Shown here: positions 1 through 7,471 of the stretch, one piece after another | Layout: each line of letters opens with the position of its first letter | Position numbering within the stretch: the stretch's first letter is position 1 | The notes under the pieces: model-generated | What the model saw: only the letters and a program-made list of their open reading frames with translations | Database searches by the model: none | Told to the model about the DNA's origin: nothing | Program-made: the position numbers and the translations under genes | From: Flectonema sp. DT1601 | Lineage: Eukaryota; Euglenozoa; Diplonemea; Diplonemida; Diplonemidae | Direction of reading: 5' to 3' | Length of the DNA: 64,000 bases | NCBI GenBank assembly: GCA_964019425.1 | Contig: OZ025799.1 | Coordinates: 806,001 to 870,000 of the forward strand

Positions 1-3000
1 TGTTGATTTGTCTGGTTTGGATAAAGTTGACTGATTTCGGTGCCATCTCTGCCATGTGAGATTTTAAGAATGCCTTGGCAGCATTGATGACAGATTCTTC
101 ACTACCAACTAACTTAATGACGAGATCCTTTGGTACGCTGTACTGTTCAACATCACTGTCTTCAGAGTCGCTATCGGTGTCGTCGTGTTCTTCGTTGTCT
201 TCTTCGATTTCTTCATCTTCTTCTGAATCAATGAGATCTGAGAGTAAGTCATCTTCCTCATCGTTGTATTCAATTACGTGAATAAACATTTTAGCCACAG
301 CAATGTACATTGCTAATTTAGAATCAATTTTTATTTTTTTATCAAGACTAACAGTGCTCTGCTCAATTTCAAATGAAGCATAGTCACCCTGACCAACAAC
401 AACAAGAAGACCAGCTAAAAGTAAAACTAACTCGTGTTTGCATCCAAAAAAAAATGGAAGCTGAGTCAACCACGGAGTGAGGATTTCAGCAGCTCTCGGT
501 TTTATAAATTGAATCATATCAGAGGGTTGTTTAATTGCCATTCCGCATATTGGAATTAAAAGTTCCTGAACGATTAAAGAGGTTCTCGCCGATGATATCC
601 TTGCTACCACCATTGATAACAATCCACTGACAGTGTCAATTCCAATTTGATCACCCGCACATGTTATTAAGTCTAATACAAGTTTTCCTGAATGCTGTAA
701 CTCATTCTCACCAACATCCTCACCACCTAATGTCATTTGCATAATATCTAAACAGACCTTTAGAGCAGGGGTACCATTGACCATTGTGTTCATTAGGTCA
801 TTTCCACCAACTCTTTTTGAAATTGTTCTTAAACACAATGAAATAGATGCAGTTGCTTGATGTGCTTGTGCTAATCCTTTGAAAGTAGTCAAACAGGTCA
901 CCACAACCTGATGAAGTAATTCCATACTTCCCTTCTTTGCGATGTGATATAACAACCTAACAGCACTTGATATAAGACCTGGATACTGTGATGACAGCTG
1001 TGGTGCTTGAGTAGTTAAAAAAACTGCTAAATAGTTAACTGCTTCAGACAGAGATGCCGTAGCGGTTTCATTTCCTGTAATTTGACTAAACATATCCTCA
1101 ATTGATTCAAGCATAAAACAGTCAGTGTGGTATTGTTGCCATAATTTCATCATATCTAATGGAAGGCTTGCGACAGGAACTGTTTTATTTTTATGAACGA
1201 TAAGAGCCAAGCTTTCAATACTTAAACTCAACAGTTCTTTAGTAGAACTCTTACTGAGACCAATACCAACACTGCAGTCTTGTGCAGCAGCTAATCGTAT
1301 ATCATTGGTGATGCTTGCTACAACAGATGTAATGCTTTGGTTGACAATGTCATCTGTGACTCCGGAAACTGATGCGTCAGTTGACTCAAAATATACCATT
1401 GTTGGTACATAACATTTAATCGCATGAACATAAACAACTTTATGTGTGGTTTCAGATGTTATGACTTTTGTTAACATTTGTAAAAATGCTCCTGGAACAG
1501 CAACACTCTCTAATTGTCTAATTGACTCACTGACTAACCAAAAACATCTCGCAGCTAGTAACGGATGGACGTTTGGTATCGACAAGATTCTTTCAACGAC
1601 GTCAAAGACATGTCGGATTGTGAAACCACAAGCAGCGAGTACTTTTGGTTTGATGTACGTCGTCTGTAATGCGAGTAAAGCTCCTTCAGTTAGAAACTGA
1701 TCAGCATCAGGTTTGGCAAAAATATTTTGACAAACCATCAACAGTCCTCCAAGAGAATCTTTTGACATACTTTGATGAAGTTTTTCAAGAACCATTGCTG
1801 CTGTTTCACGAGTAGTGCATGACCAACCATCTTCAAGTTGTATTTCAGATTCAGCATACTTTCCTGGGTCGTCCATGAAATCTTGAACTTCTTCTTCTGT
1901 CATTTTACACATCTGAGTAAGTAGTTGAAAAATACTTTGAAATCCATTTGGGATTCCCTTAACGTGTGTTCTGTAAGCTGCTTTTCCCATGAGTGATTTT
2001 AAAATGCTGAGCTGACCAACACCAAGAGATTCATATCCGAATATGTCTCCTTCAGAGCTGTAGCCTTCGTCAATATCATTACATTTAGCTGACACGTTTT
2101 GGAGTGAGTTCACAAGATAGGTTACTAGTTTCTCTGCTATGCTATTGTACAGTTTTGAGGGTAATAACTGTACTGAAATAGTAACAAGTGAAGCAGCAGC
2201 TGTTGACACAGCAGGATTGGTTATATCAATCATAATATCAATACAGTCAGACATAATGTCAGGGATGTGTTTTAGTAATGTAGCAGTCTGTTCATTTCCT
2301 TTTGAAATCGATGATTTTGGTAAGAATTGTGTGAGCTGAACACACAAATCAACAGCCTGAATTGCATGTCTGCGTATGTCTGGTTGGGAGCTTCCATTTT
2401 TAATTATACCAGCGAGATTAGAGAGAACTGCATTGCAGAAATCAGGAAGCATGTCTCCGGGAAGGTCCTCAACAATAATTTTAAGTGCTTTCACTGTTGC
2501 TGCAATAACTGATATCTCATTGTTTGAATTAAGAACACCCGCTAAATCCGATACTAAGGACGGCCACTCATCAGGAAAGTCATGAGTGGCTATTTCACCT
2601 ACTACTACAGCTGCAACCGTGGAAAGCTTTCTCTCTGAAATAAAAAAAGCTTTCGGAAGGTGTGTTTTTGTTTCGTTCTTGTCATTTTCACTAATAGTTC
2701 CCTCCAACCATTGTTCTTTTACAACTCTTTTTAAAACCAAACCTGCTAATTGTCTTACGGCTAAAGGAGCACCCTCTGCGAGCAAAAACTTCACAAGCAT
2801 CGGAGCGTATCCAGGTGCTGCCATATTCGAAAGCAGTACTTGTTCAGATTCTTGCATTTTTGCCTTATCTGTTGAAGTTGCCATGTTCATCAAACATTGC
2901 AAGATAACTGGTTCCTGTGCTGGAGGAAGAACCGATCGCTCTTGAAGCATTTTGTTTGGTGCAAACATTTCTGAAATTGATAAGAGAGTTGTATTGATGA

Positions 3001-3022
3001 TTGTGATACTTTGTTGAAACAT
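1..3022 (-). CDS. Importin-9-like (karyopherin beta, Kap114 family) nuclear transport receptor, 3' end cut by window edge
   Basis: An uninterrupted reading frame runs from the ATG at 3022 to the left edge, about 1007 codons with no stop. Residues 35-110 match the importin-beta N-terminal pattern: many small helices, then APLAVRQLAGLVLKR and KEQWLEG, then HDFPDEWPSLV near residue 150, the usual 'HDWPxxWPxL' signature. HEAT-like helices fill the middle. Near residues 916-957 is a strongly acidic run (EDEEDDLLSDL, then SEEDEEIEEDNEE), matching the acidic loop of importin-9, after which only a short C-terminus is expected, so perhaps a few tens of residues are missing. Importin-9 carries histones and ribosomal proteins into the nucleus (family knowledge). 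The start was chosen because an in-frame TAA lies upstream and a splice-type acceptor sits at 3054-3055. Two tiny upstream ATGs in the leader (ATG CAA TCA TGA and ATG ATA GCA ATT TGA) could dampen translation. The importin-beta class is secure; the importin-9 subclass is likely. Confidence 0.8.
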   Translation of the reverse strand, partial: MFQQSITIINTTLLSISEMFAPNKMLQERSVLPPAQEPVILQCLMNMATSTDKAKMQESEQVLLSNMAAPGYAPMLVKFLLAEGAPLAVRQLAGLVLKRVVKEQWLEGTISENDKNETKTHLPKAFFISERKLSTVAAVVVGEIATHDFPDEWPSLVSDLAGVLNSNNEISVIAATVKALKIIVEDLPGDMLPDFCNAVLSNLAGIIKNGSSQPDIRRHAIQAVDLCVQLTQFLPKSSISKGNEQTATLLKHIPDIMSDCIDIMIDITNPAVSTAAASLVTISVQLLPSKLYNSIAEKLVTYLVNSLQNVSAKCNDIDEGYSSEGDIFGYESLGVGQLSILKSLMGKAAYRTHVKGIPNGFQSIFQLLTQMCKMTEEEVQDFMDDPGKYAESEIQLEDGWSCTTRETAAMVLEKLHQSMSKDSLGGLLMVCQNIFAKPDADQFLTEGALLALQTTYIKPKVLAACGFTIRHVFDVVERILSIPNVHPLLAARCFWLVSESIRQLESVAVPGAFLQMLTKVITSETTHKVVYVHAIKCYVPTMVYFESTDASVSGVTDDIVNQSITSVVASITNDIRLAAAQDCSVGIGLSKSSTKELLSLSIESLALIVHKNKTVPVASLPLDMMKLWQQYHTDCFMLESIEDMFSQITGNETATASLSEAVNYLAVFLTTQAPQLSSQYPGLISSAVRLLYHIAKKGSMELLHQVVVTCLTTFKGLAQAHQATASISLCLRTISKRVGGNDLMNTMVNGTPALKVCLDIMQMTLGGEDVGENELQHSGKLVLDLITCAGDQIGIDTVSGLLSMVVARISSARTSLIVQELLIPICGMAIKQPSDMIQFIKPRAAEILTPWLTQLPFFFGCKHELVLLLAGLLVVVGQGDYASFEIEQSTVSLDKKIKIDSKLAMYIAVAKMFIHVIEYNDEEDDLLSDLIDSEEDEEIEEDNEEHDDTDSDSEDSDVEQYSVPKDLVIKLVGSEESVINAAKAFLKSHMAEMAPKSVNFIQTRQIN

Positions 3023-3053
3023 AATCAAATTGCTATCATGATTGCATTATCTT

Positions 3054-3055
3054 CT
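3054..3055 (-). promoter_or_regulatory. Splice acceptor AG of the importin-like mRNA leader
   Basis: The minus strand reads TATTTCTTTACAG and then a 31-nt leader to the ATG at 3022. No upstream coding exon is visible, so this fits a spliced-leader acceptor or the end of a 5'UTR intron. Confidence 0.5.
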
Positions 3056-3328
3056 GTAAAGAAATAATTTAAATACAATACCCAAAATACACCTGTTCCG
3101 ACATAAGACATGCATAGTACTTAATGTAGTCCTTTTTTTTTTGTTTTTTTTGATGCTTCTTTTTACTTTTTTTTTTTTTTTTGTTTTTTTTTTGGTTGTT
3201 CGGAGAGGACAAATTTTTTTTTTTTGCACCTCCACGACACTTTTTATTTTCTCTTAAAGATACCCTCGATCAAAACGAGTAACAAAACAGTGAGCTCCAT
3301 TCCCCGTGACAAGGTGACTACAACAGTC
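3056..3328. other. Spacer with long T homopolymers between eL13 copy A and the importin gene
   Basis: This AT-rich spacer has runs of T around 3127-3150, 3170-3195 and 3216-3225. On the transcribed minus strand these are A runs, lying between the eL13 stop codon and the importin acceptor. No gene was seen. Confidence 0.5.
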
Positions 3329-4003
3329 TTACTTTCCCTTCTTGACACCGGTTCCGTCAGCCTTCTCCTTGTCGGCCTTGTCCTTTCTGACCTTACGTGC
3401 AAGTCTGATTCCGATGAATTTGGTGTTACGGTTCTGGGCACGGAGGTAGTTGTAGATGTGACGGCTCTTCTCGTCAGCGGTCAACTCACGTGGAGCCTCA
3501 GCAGTTGATACAACAGTTGGGGCAGGGAAGGTGTTCTGCTGAACGGAAGCGATCTTTGAGGCGTCTGGCTTGACGGTTGTGATCGATGACTTCTTTCCTC
3601 CGGCGAGTGGGTAAAGAACCAACTTACTGATGTACTCCTTCAATCTGTTGCTGTTAACAGTCAAGGACTCCTCGCTGTGGTTCTTTCTTCTCTGGTCAAC
3701 AGCGACTCCAACGGTTCTGGCGAACTTTGGGGAAACACCAGCGGCCTTGCACTCGTCAAGAGTGAATCCCTTTCCTGATCTAACCTTCATGTTGAACCTC
3801 TGGGTGCAGCACTGAACCTGCGGTCTGAGGGCCTGAACTGGACGTGGGAAGACGGCCTTGGCCTTGGCAGCTCTCCTCACTCTTCTGGCCTTCTTCTGCT
3901 TCGCCTGCTGGAAGAAGGTCTTGATGTGACCCTTCTGACTGGACTCTGGGTTCCAGTGCTTGTGGAAGTGGTTACGTGGGATGGCATTGTTGTGCTTTGG
4001 CAT
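3329..4003 (-). CDS. RPL13: 60S ribosomal protein L13 (eL13), copy A
   Basis: This 224-residue basic protein is a component of the large ribosomal subunit. The start MPKHNNAIPRNHFHKHW, the block FPRPVQALRPQVQC, the segment RSGKGFTLDECKAAG and the block VDQRRKNHSEESL followed by RLKEYISKLVLYPL are the eL13 hallmarks. The insertion NPESSQKGHIKTF after the N-terminus resembles the version I recall from kinetoplastids, which supports a euglenozoan affinity. Codon use is richer in G and C at third positions than in neighbouring genes, as expected for a highly expressed gene. The length is normal for the family. The gene is intronless and is followed 393 nt upstream in the transcription direction by copy B, whose coding sequence is identical by eye. 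An acceptor lies at 4029-4030, giving a short leader. Confidence 0.95.
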   Translation of the reverse strand: MPKHNNAIPRNHFHKHWNPESSQKGHIKTFFQQAKQKKARRVRRAAKAKAVFPRPVQALRPQVQCCTQRFNMKVRSGKGFTLDECKAAGVSPKFARTVGVAVDQRRKNHSEESLTVNSNRLKEYISKLVLYPLAGGKKSSITTVKPDASKIASVQQNTFPAPTVVSTAEAPRELTADEKSRHIYNYLRAQNRNTKFIGIRLARKVRKDKADKEKADGTGVKKGK

Positions 4004-4028
4004 CTTGGGATACGGGGGTGGAGACTCT

Positions 4029-4030
4029 CT
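4029..4030 (-). promoter_or_regulatory. Splice acceptor AG for eL13 copy A
   Basis: The minus strand reads GTTTCCTTCATCAG, then a 25-nt leader ending CCCAAGATG. An adjacent AG two bases later (4027-4028) is an alternative. The leader differs from that of copy B except for the last bases before the ATG. Confidence 0.45.
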
Positions 4031-4396
4031 GATGAAGGAAACAATAAAATACTAATTCAAAAAGAAATCAACTATTGCTAATAATGATAATCTTCATCAA
4101 CCTTTACCTTATCTCCTTTATGTTGCTTGAAAGGAAATGGCCAACTTAATGGTCATTCAAAATATCAGACTGTGCGTGACTGCTTTAAAGAAGTGTTTAA
4201 AAAATGCAACGAACGTTAACGCGGATACCCAATTATCAAAAATGACCACCCCCTCGACATTCTTTGAGAAAAAAGGTTTTTTTTTTTTGCTTTTTTTTTT
4301 TGACTTTTTTTTTTTTTTTTTTTTTTTTGCTGATTTTTTTTATGCTATGTTTGCGATTACTTTCCACCCAAGTATGCTAGCTGGTAGTTTGTGGTC
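4031..4396. other. Spacer between the two eL13 genes
   Basis: This AT-rich spacer has a 60-base T-rich tract at about 4275-4335. No gene was seen. It is unrelated to the spacer downstream of copy A, although the flanking coding sequences are identical. Confidence 0.5.
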
Positions 4397-5071
4397 TTAC
4401 TTTCCCTTCTTGACACCGGTTCCGTCAGCCTTCTCCTTGTCGGCCTTGTCCTTTCTGACCTTACGTGCAAGTCTGATTCCGATGAATTTGGTGTTACGGT
4501 TCTGGGCACGGAGGTAGTTGTAGATGTGACGGCTCTTCTCGTCAGCGGTCAACTCACGTGGAGCCTCAGCAGTTGATACAACAGTTGGGGCAGGGAAGGT
4601 GTTCTGCTGAACGGAAGCGATCTTTGAGGCGTCTGGCTTGACGGTTGTGATCGATGACTTCTTTCCTCCGGCGAGTGGGTAAAGAACCAACTTACTGATG
4701 TACTCCTTCAATCTGTTGCTGTTAACAGTCAAGGACTCCTCGCTGTGGTTCTTTCTTCTCTGGTCAACAGCGACTCCAACGGTTCTGGCGAACTTTGGGG
4801 AAACACCAGCGGCCTTGCACTCGTCAAGAGTGAATCCCTTTCCTGATCTAACCTTCATGTTGAACCTCTGGGTGCAGCACTGAACCTGCGGTCTGAGGGC
4901 CTGAACTGGACGTGGGAAGACGGCCTTGGCCTTGGCAGCTCTCCTCACTCTTCTGGCCTTCTTCTGCTTCGCCTGCTGGAAGAAGGTCTTGATGTGACCC
5001 TTCTGACTGGACTCTGGGTTCCAGTGCTTGTGGAAGTGGTTACGTGGGATGGCATTGTTGTGCTTTGGCAT
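4397..5071 (-). CDS. RPL13: 60S ribosomal protein L13 (eL13), copy B
   Basis: This copy encodes the same 224-residue protein as copy A, and by direct reading I find no nucleotide difference in the coding region. Identity starts about 8 nt before the ATG (CCCAAGATG) and ends a few bases after the stop codon; the leaders and 3' flanks are unrelated. Two otherwise diverged loci with identical coding sequence indicate recent gene conversion or very recent duplication with replaced flanks. An acceptor at 5098-5099 gives a 26-nt leader. Both copies look functional. Confidence 0.95.
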   Translation of the reverse strand: MPKHNNAIPRNHFHKHWNPESSQKGHIKTFFQQAKQKKARRVRRAAKAKAVFPRPVQALRPQVQCCTQRFNMKVRSGKGFTLDECKAAGVSPKFARTVGVAVDQRRKNHSEESLTVNSNRLKEYISKLVLYPLAGGKKSSITTVKPDASKIASVQQNTFPAPTVVSTAEAPRELTADEKSRHIYNYLRAQNRNTKFIGIRLARKVRKDKADKEKADGTGVKKGK

Positions 5072-5097
5072 CTTGGGCTAAGGGGTTCAAACTATTC

Positions 5098-5099
5098 CT
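5098..5099 (-). promoter_or_regulatory. Splice acceptor AG for eL13 copy B
   Basis: The minus strand reads TATACTTTCTACCTCAG, followed by a 26-nt leader to the ATG at 5071. Confidence 0.5.
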
Positions 5100-5352
5100 G
5101 AGGTAGAAAGTATAATAAAAAGCGTTTGTTACTAAAATAACTTAAAGCGAATCAAACAAGACATTATCAAGTTTAGCAAATATAGATTCCTTCACTTTCT
5201 TAACAGACCAAAAGGCAGGGGGGCGGGCAGTAACAACTCATACATCATAAGGCAAGTAGTTGAATACTGTTTTGTTAAGAGTAGAACTCGTACTCGTCAA
5301 CTTACTACCACCTGCTCAGAATATTAATTTTCCATCTGAGGTGCTTACTTGC

Positions 5353-5642
5353 TCAAATCAGTCTTCGCTTTATTCTCATCGAGTCTTCCTCAAATAACAG
5401 ATTGCGAGCCTTCTGCGATGCTGAAAGCTGCTTTGTCTCATCCACAGGTACGTCGTAAACAGGCTGTTGAGTAGTTTATTGTTATGATTATATTATGTAA
5501 TAATAATAATACAGTCGATGGTACATACTGCTTCCTCAACTGGCTGTACCTTTCTAGGTGCTGGTGGTTGCGACATTGCTGTGTAGGCACCGATACCACC
5601 AACTCCAAAGATCGCAGTTATAAATTTTAATTTTCCGGACAT
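5353..5642 (-). CDS. Small single-pass membrane protein of unknown function, two exons
   Basis: Exon 1 is 5529-5642 and exon 2 is 5353-5463. A 65-nt intron with donor GTATGT and acceptor AACAG removes an in-frame stop. The spliced product is 74 residues: MSGKLKFITAIFGVGGIGAY, a proline-rich segment (SQPPAPRKVQPVEEAP), then an acidic-to-basic tail ending RIKRRLI. Residues 5-23 are hydrophobic with glycines and could be one membrane anchor. The small size, N-terminal anchor and basic tail would suit a mitochondrial or ER subunit, but I do not recognise the family. The start is the ATG at 5642 rather than the earlier in-frame ATG at 5687, because an acceptor AG at 5657-5658 lies between them. 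Confidence 0.65.
5464..5528 (-). other. Spliceosomal intron (65 nt) in the small membrane protein gene
   Basis: The donor is GTATGT and the acceptor ACTCAACAG. Splicing is in phase 0 and joins VEEA to PVYDV. Reading through would stop the protein shortly afterwards. Confidence 0.65.
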
Positions 5643-5656
5643 CGTTGTGCTGGTTG

Positions 5657-5658
5657 CT
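5657..5658 (-). promoter_or_regulatory. Splice acceptor that decides the start of the 74-residue protein
   Basis: The minus strand reads AGTAATCTCACAG, then a 14-nt leader, then ATGTCCGG. It excludes the upstream ATG at 5687 from the mature mRNA. Confidence 0.5.
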
Positions 5659-5972
5659 GTGAGATTACTATAAGTGAAGATGTGCATAGAATTACTTATT
5701 ATGAATGTACGATGATTGTGGTATTTAGAACGTGACCTATCATTGTGTTGTTGGTTGCTGTGGAAATATAATTTACATTTTCCTCCGTGTTTCAGCTTTA
5801 ATTATTTTTTTTTTTTTTGCCGCAGCAAATACTGCCTGCGCAAAAAGAGAACTCGACTCGCAACGGATAGGGGTAGCGGGGTCCTCATATATATATTTTT
5901 CTCTTTTTCCAAAAATCGATCGTTACAAAAAAGAATACAACTTTCCACTTCACTAATCTGCTAAATGCATTA
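5659..5972. other. Spacer without a recognisable gene
   Basis: This AT-rich spacer includes a T11 tract near 5806. Short open frames on the plus strand have no protein-like features. Confidence 0.5.
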
Positions 5973-6890
5973 TCATTCGAGTGTAAGTTCTTTGACCTTT
6001 GTCACGAGACTGTCAACGGCACCCCTCCTACTAAGAGAGACTGAGCCCGTCGCACCGTCTCTCGATGTTGTTTTGTGTAGCAAAGATTTCTTTTCAGCAA
6101 GGTCATGAACGAATGCCCGTTCTCTGTTTGTGAGATCGATGAGATTTGTTTCTACTTTATCAGATTCCTCAAAGTCAGTAATAAGTTTCATAATCGCAAC
6201 TTGAACGTCCTTCGGAATGTTATCTCTTTCCTTTCCTTTTTTACCTTTACCAGCACCCTTAGAACCTCCCTTCCCGCCGCCTTTTGGATATGTCCCTGGT
6301 GTGACACCGAGTGCTTTGCGCATTGCTGCGACGACAACATTTTCTACTTCCCGTGGTAGGTAGTAGTCGGGGAATTCTTTTTTATCAATTTCGATCACTG
6401 TGCCTGATATGTTATCATCACTTAAGAATTTTCTGAACCTTTCCGCATGGGGAGCGCGGTCTTCGTAGATGAAAACTTCCTTCGGAGTGTGGTCGTTTAC
6501 TAGGGCGTGGATTTCTGAAACCTTCCATGGAAAAGTACTCTTTCCAGGCGGCTTTAAAAAATATTTCTCAAACGACATCCCGGCATCAGTTGTAAGCTGT
6601 TTTACTCTTTCTGTGTAAGAGACACTCCGACCAGTCATTAAAACAACAAAACAGTCATCTCGCTGTAACATTTTCTTTGCAGTCTCTACAATAGGATGGA
6701 TCCACATGTCTTCTGAAGGAATGTCAGCTACTGCTGGAGGATCGAGACTCATTGGTAGGTGAAACCATCCTCCTTCACCTTTTAGTCGTCCTAATTCTTT
6801 GCCGGAGTAGAATCTTGGATTTGGCATAGGGTTTCGAAAAAGGGTTCCATCAAAATCGAAAACATGCAACTCTTTTGTTATTCTCTTCAT
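5973..6890 (-). CDS. HAD-superfamily phosphatase-like protein with C-terminal R3H-like segment (Swiss-army-knife RNA-repair HAD type)
   Basis: The protein has 305 residues. HAD motif I is HVFDFDGTLFR (residues 9-19, DxD nucleophile pair). Motif II is VVLMTGRS, with a threonine followed by the GRS typical of the family. A basic stretch KPPGKSTFPWK provides the motif III lysine, and FIYEDRAPHAERF gives the motif IV acidic residues, so the catalytic set looks complete. After a Gly/Lys-rich linker (KGGGKGGSKGAGKGKKGK, residues about 208-225), residues 230-285 contain TNRERAFVHDLAEKK, an R-x3-H spacing as in R3H single-strand nucleic-acid-binding domains. This combination suggests an RNA-end processing or RNA-associated phosphatase (inference from the HAD_SAK_1 family). 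The acceptor is at 6915-6916. Confidence 0.75.
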   Translation of the reverse strand: MKRITKELHVFDFDGTLFRNPMPNPRFYSGKELGRLKGEGGWFHLPMSLDPPAVADIPSEDMWIHPIVETAKKMLQRDDCFVVLMTGRSVSYTERVKQLTTDAGMSFEKYFLKPPGKSTFPWKVSEIHALVNDHTPKEVFIYEDRAPHAERFRKFLSDDNISGTVIEIDKKEFPDYYLPREVENVVVAAMRKALGVTPGTYPKGGGKGGSKGAGKGKKGKERDNIPKDVQVAIMKLITDFEESDKVETNLIDLTNRERAFVHDLAEKKSLLHKTTSRDGATGSVSLSRRGAVDSLVTKVKELTLE

Positions 6891-6914
6891 TATATTTTTT
6901 GATAAGTTTAGTTA

Positions 6915-6916
6915 CT
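6915..6916 (-). promoter_or_regulatory. Splice acceptor AG for the HAD/R3H gene
   Basis: The minus strand reads CTCGTTAATCACAG, then a 24-nt leader to the ATG at 6890. Confidence 0.45.
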
Positions 6917-7471
6917 GTGATTAACGAGGGGATAGAAAAATCTTTTTAAACAGCACACTAACTTATGAGAATCGTTCTAGATTTATACAGCTGAATGACA
7001 AAATTGTATTTTAGTAAAGAGAGAGGAAGGGTACACGTTCTCTTTCAGTTTTCTTTTCTTTTGAGCTCAAGTAGTTATGTTAAAACTTTCTTCTTTTTAA
7101 ATAATTTTTTTTTTTTAAAAAAAACAAAAAACAGTTATAGGAATCTATCCTTGATTGTTTTTTTTATTTTTTCGTTTTTTTTTTTTTTAAGACATAGTAC
7201 AGTCTTTCTAAAAAAAATTAATAATAAAAAAAAGTCATTTTTTTTAATAACAATATTGCCGCTCTTAATGCCATGACACTTCTATGTAAGGTTTAATCGA
7301 TTTACCGATTTAAGAAAGTTTTGTTGGTTTAATCTACTTTTTAAAAAGTATTTTAAAAAAGGGGAAAAAAGGAAAAAAAAAAATAGAAAATCTAATAATC
7401 TATAACAGTTACTTCATTCTGAAAGAATGAGGTGGGAGAATTTTTTGTTTTTTTGTTTTTTTTTTCAGACA
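6917..7471. other. Homopolymer-rich spacer
   Basis: About 550 bp dominated by A and T runs (7100-7130, 7160-7190, 7335-7385, 7440-7466). No gene, RNA or repeat was recognised. Confidence 0.5.
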
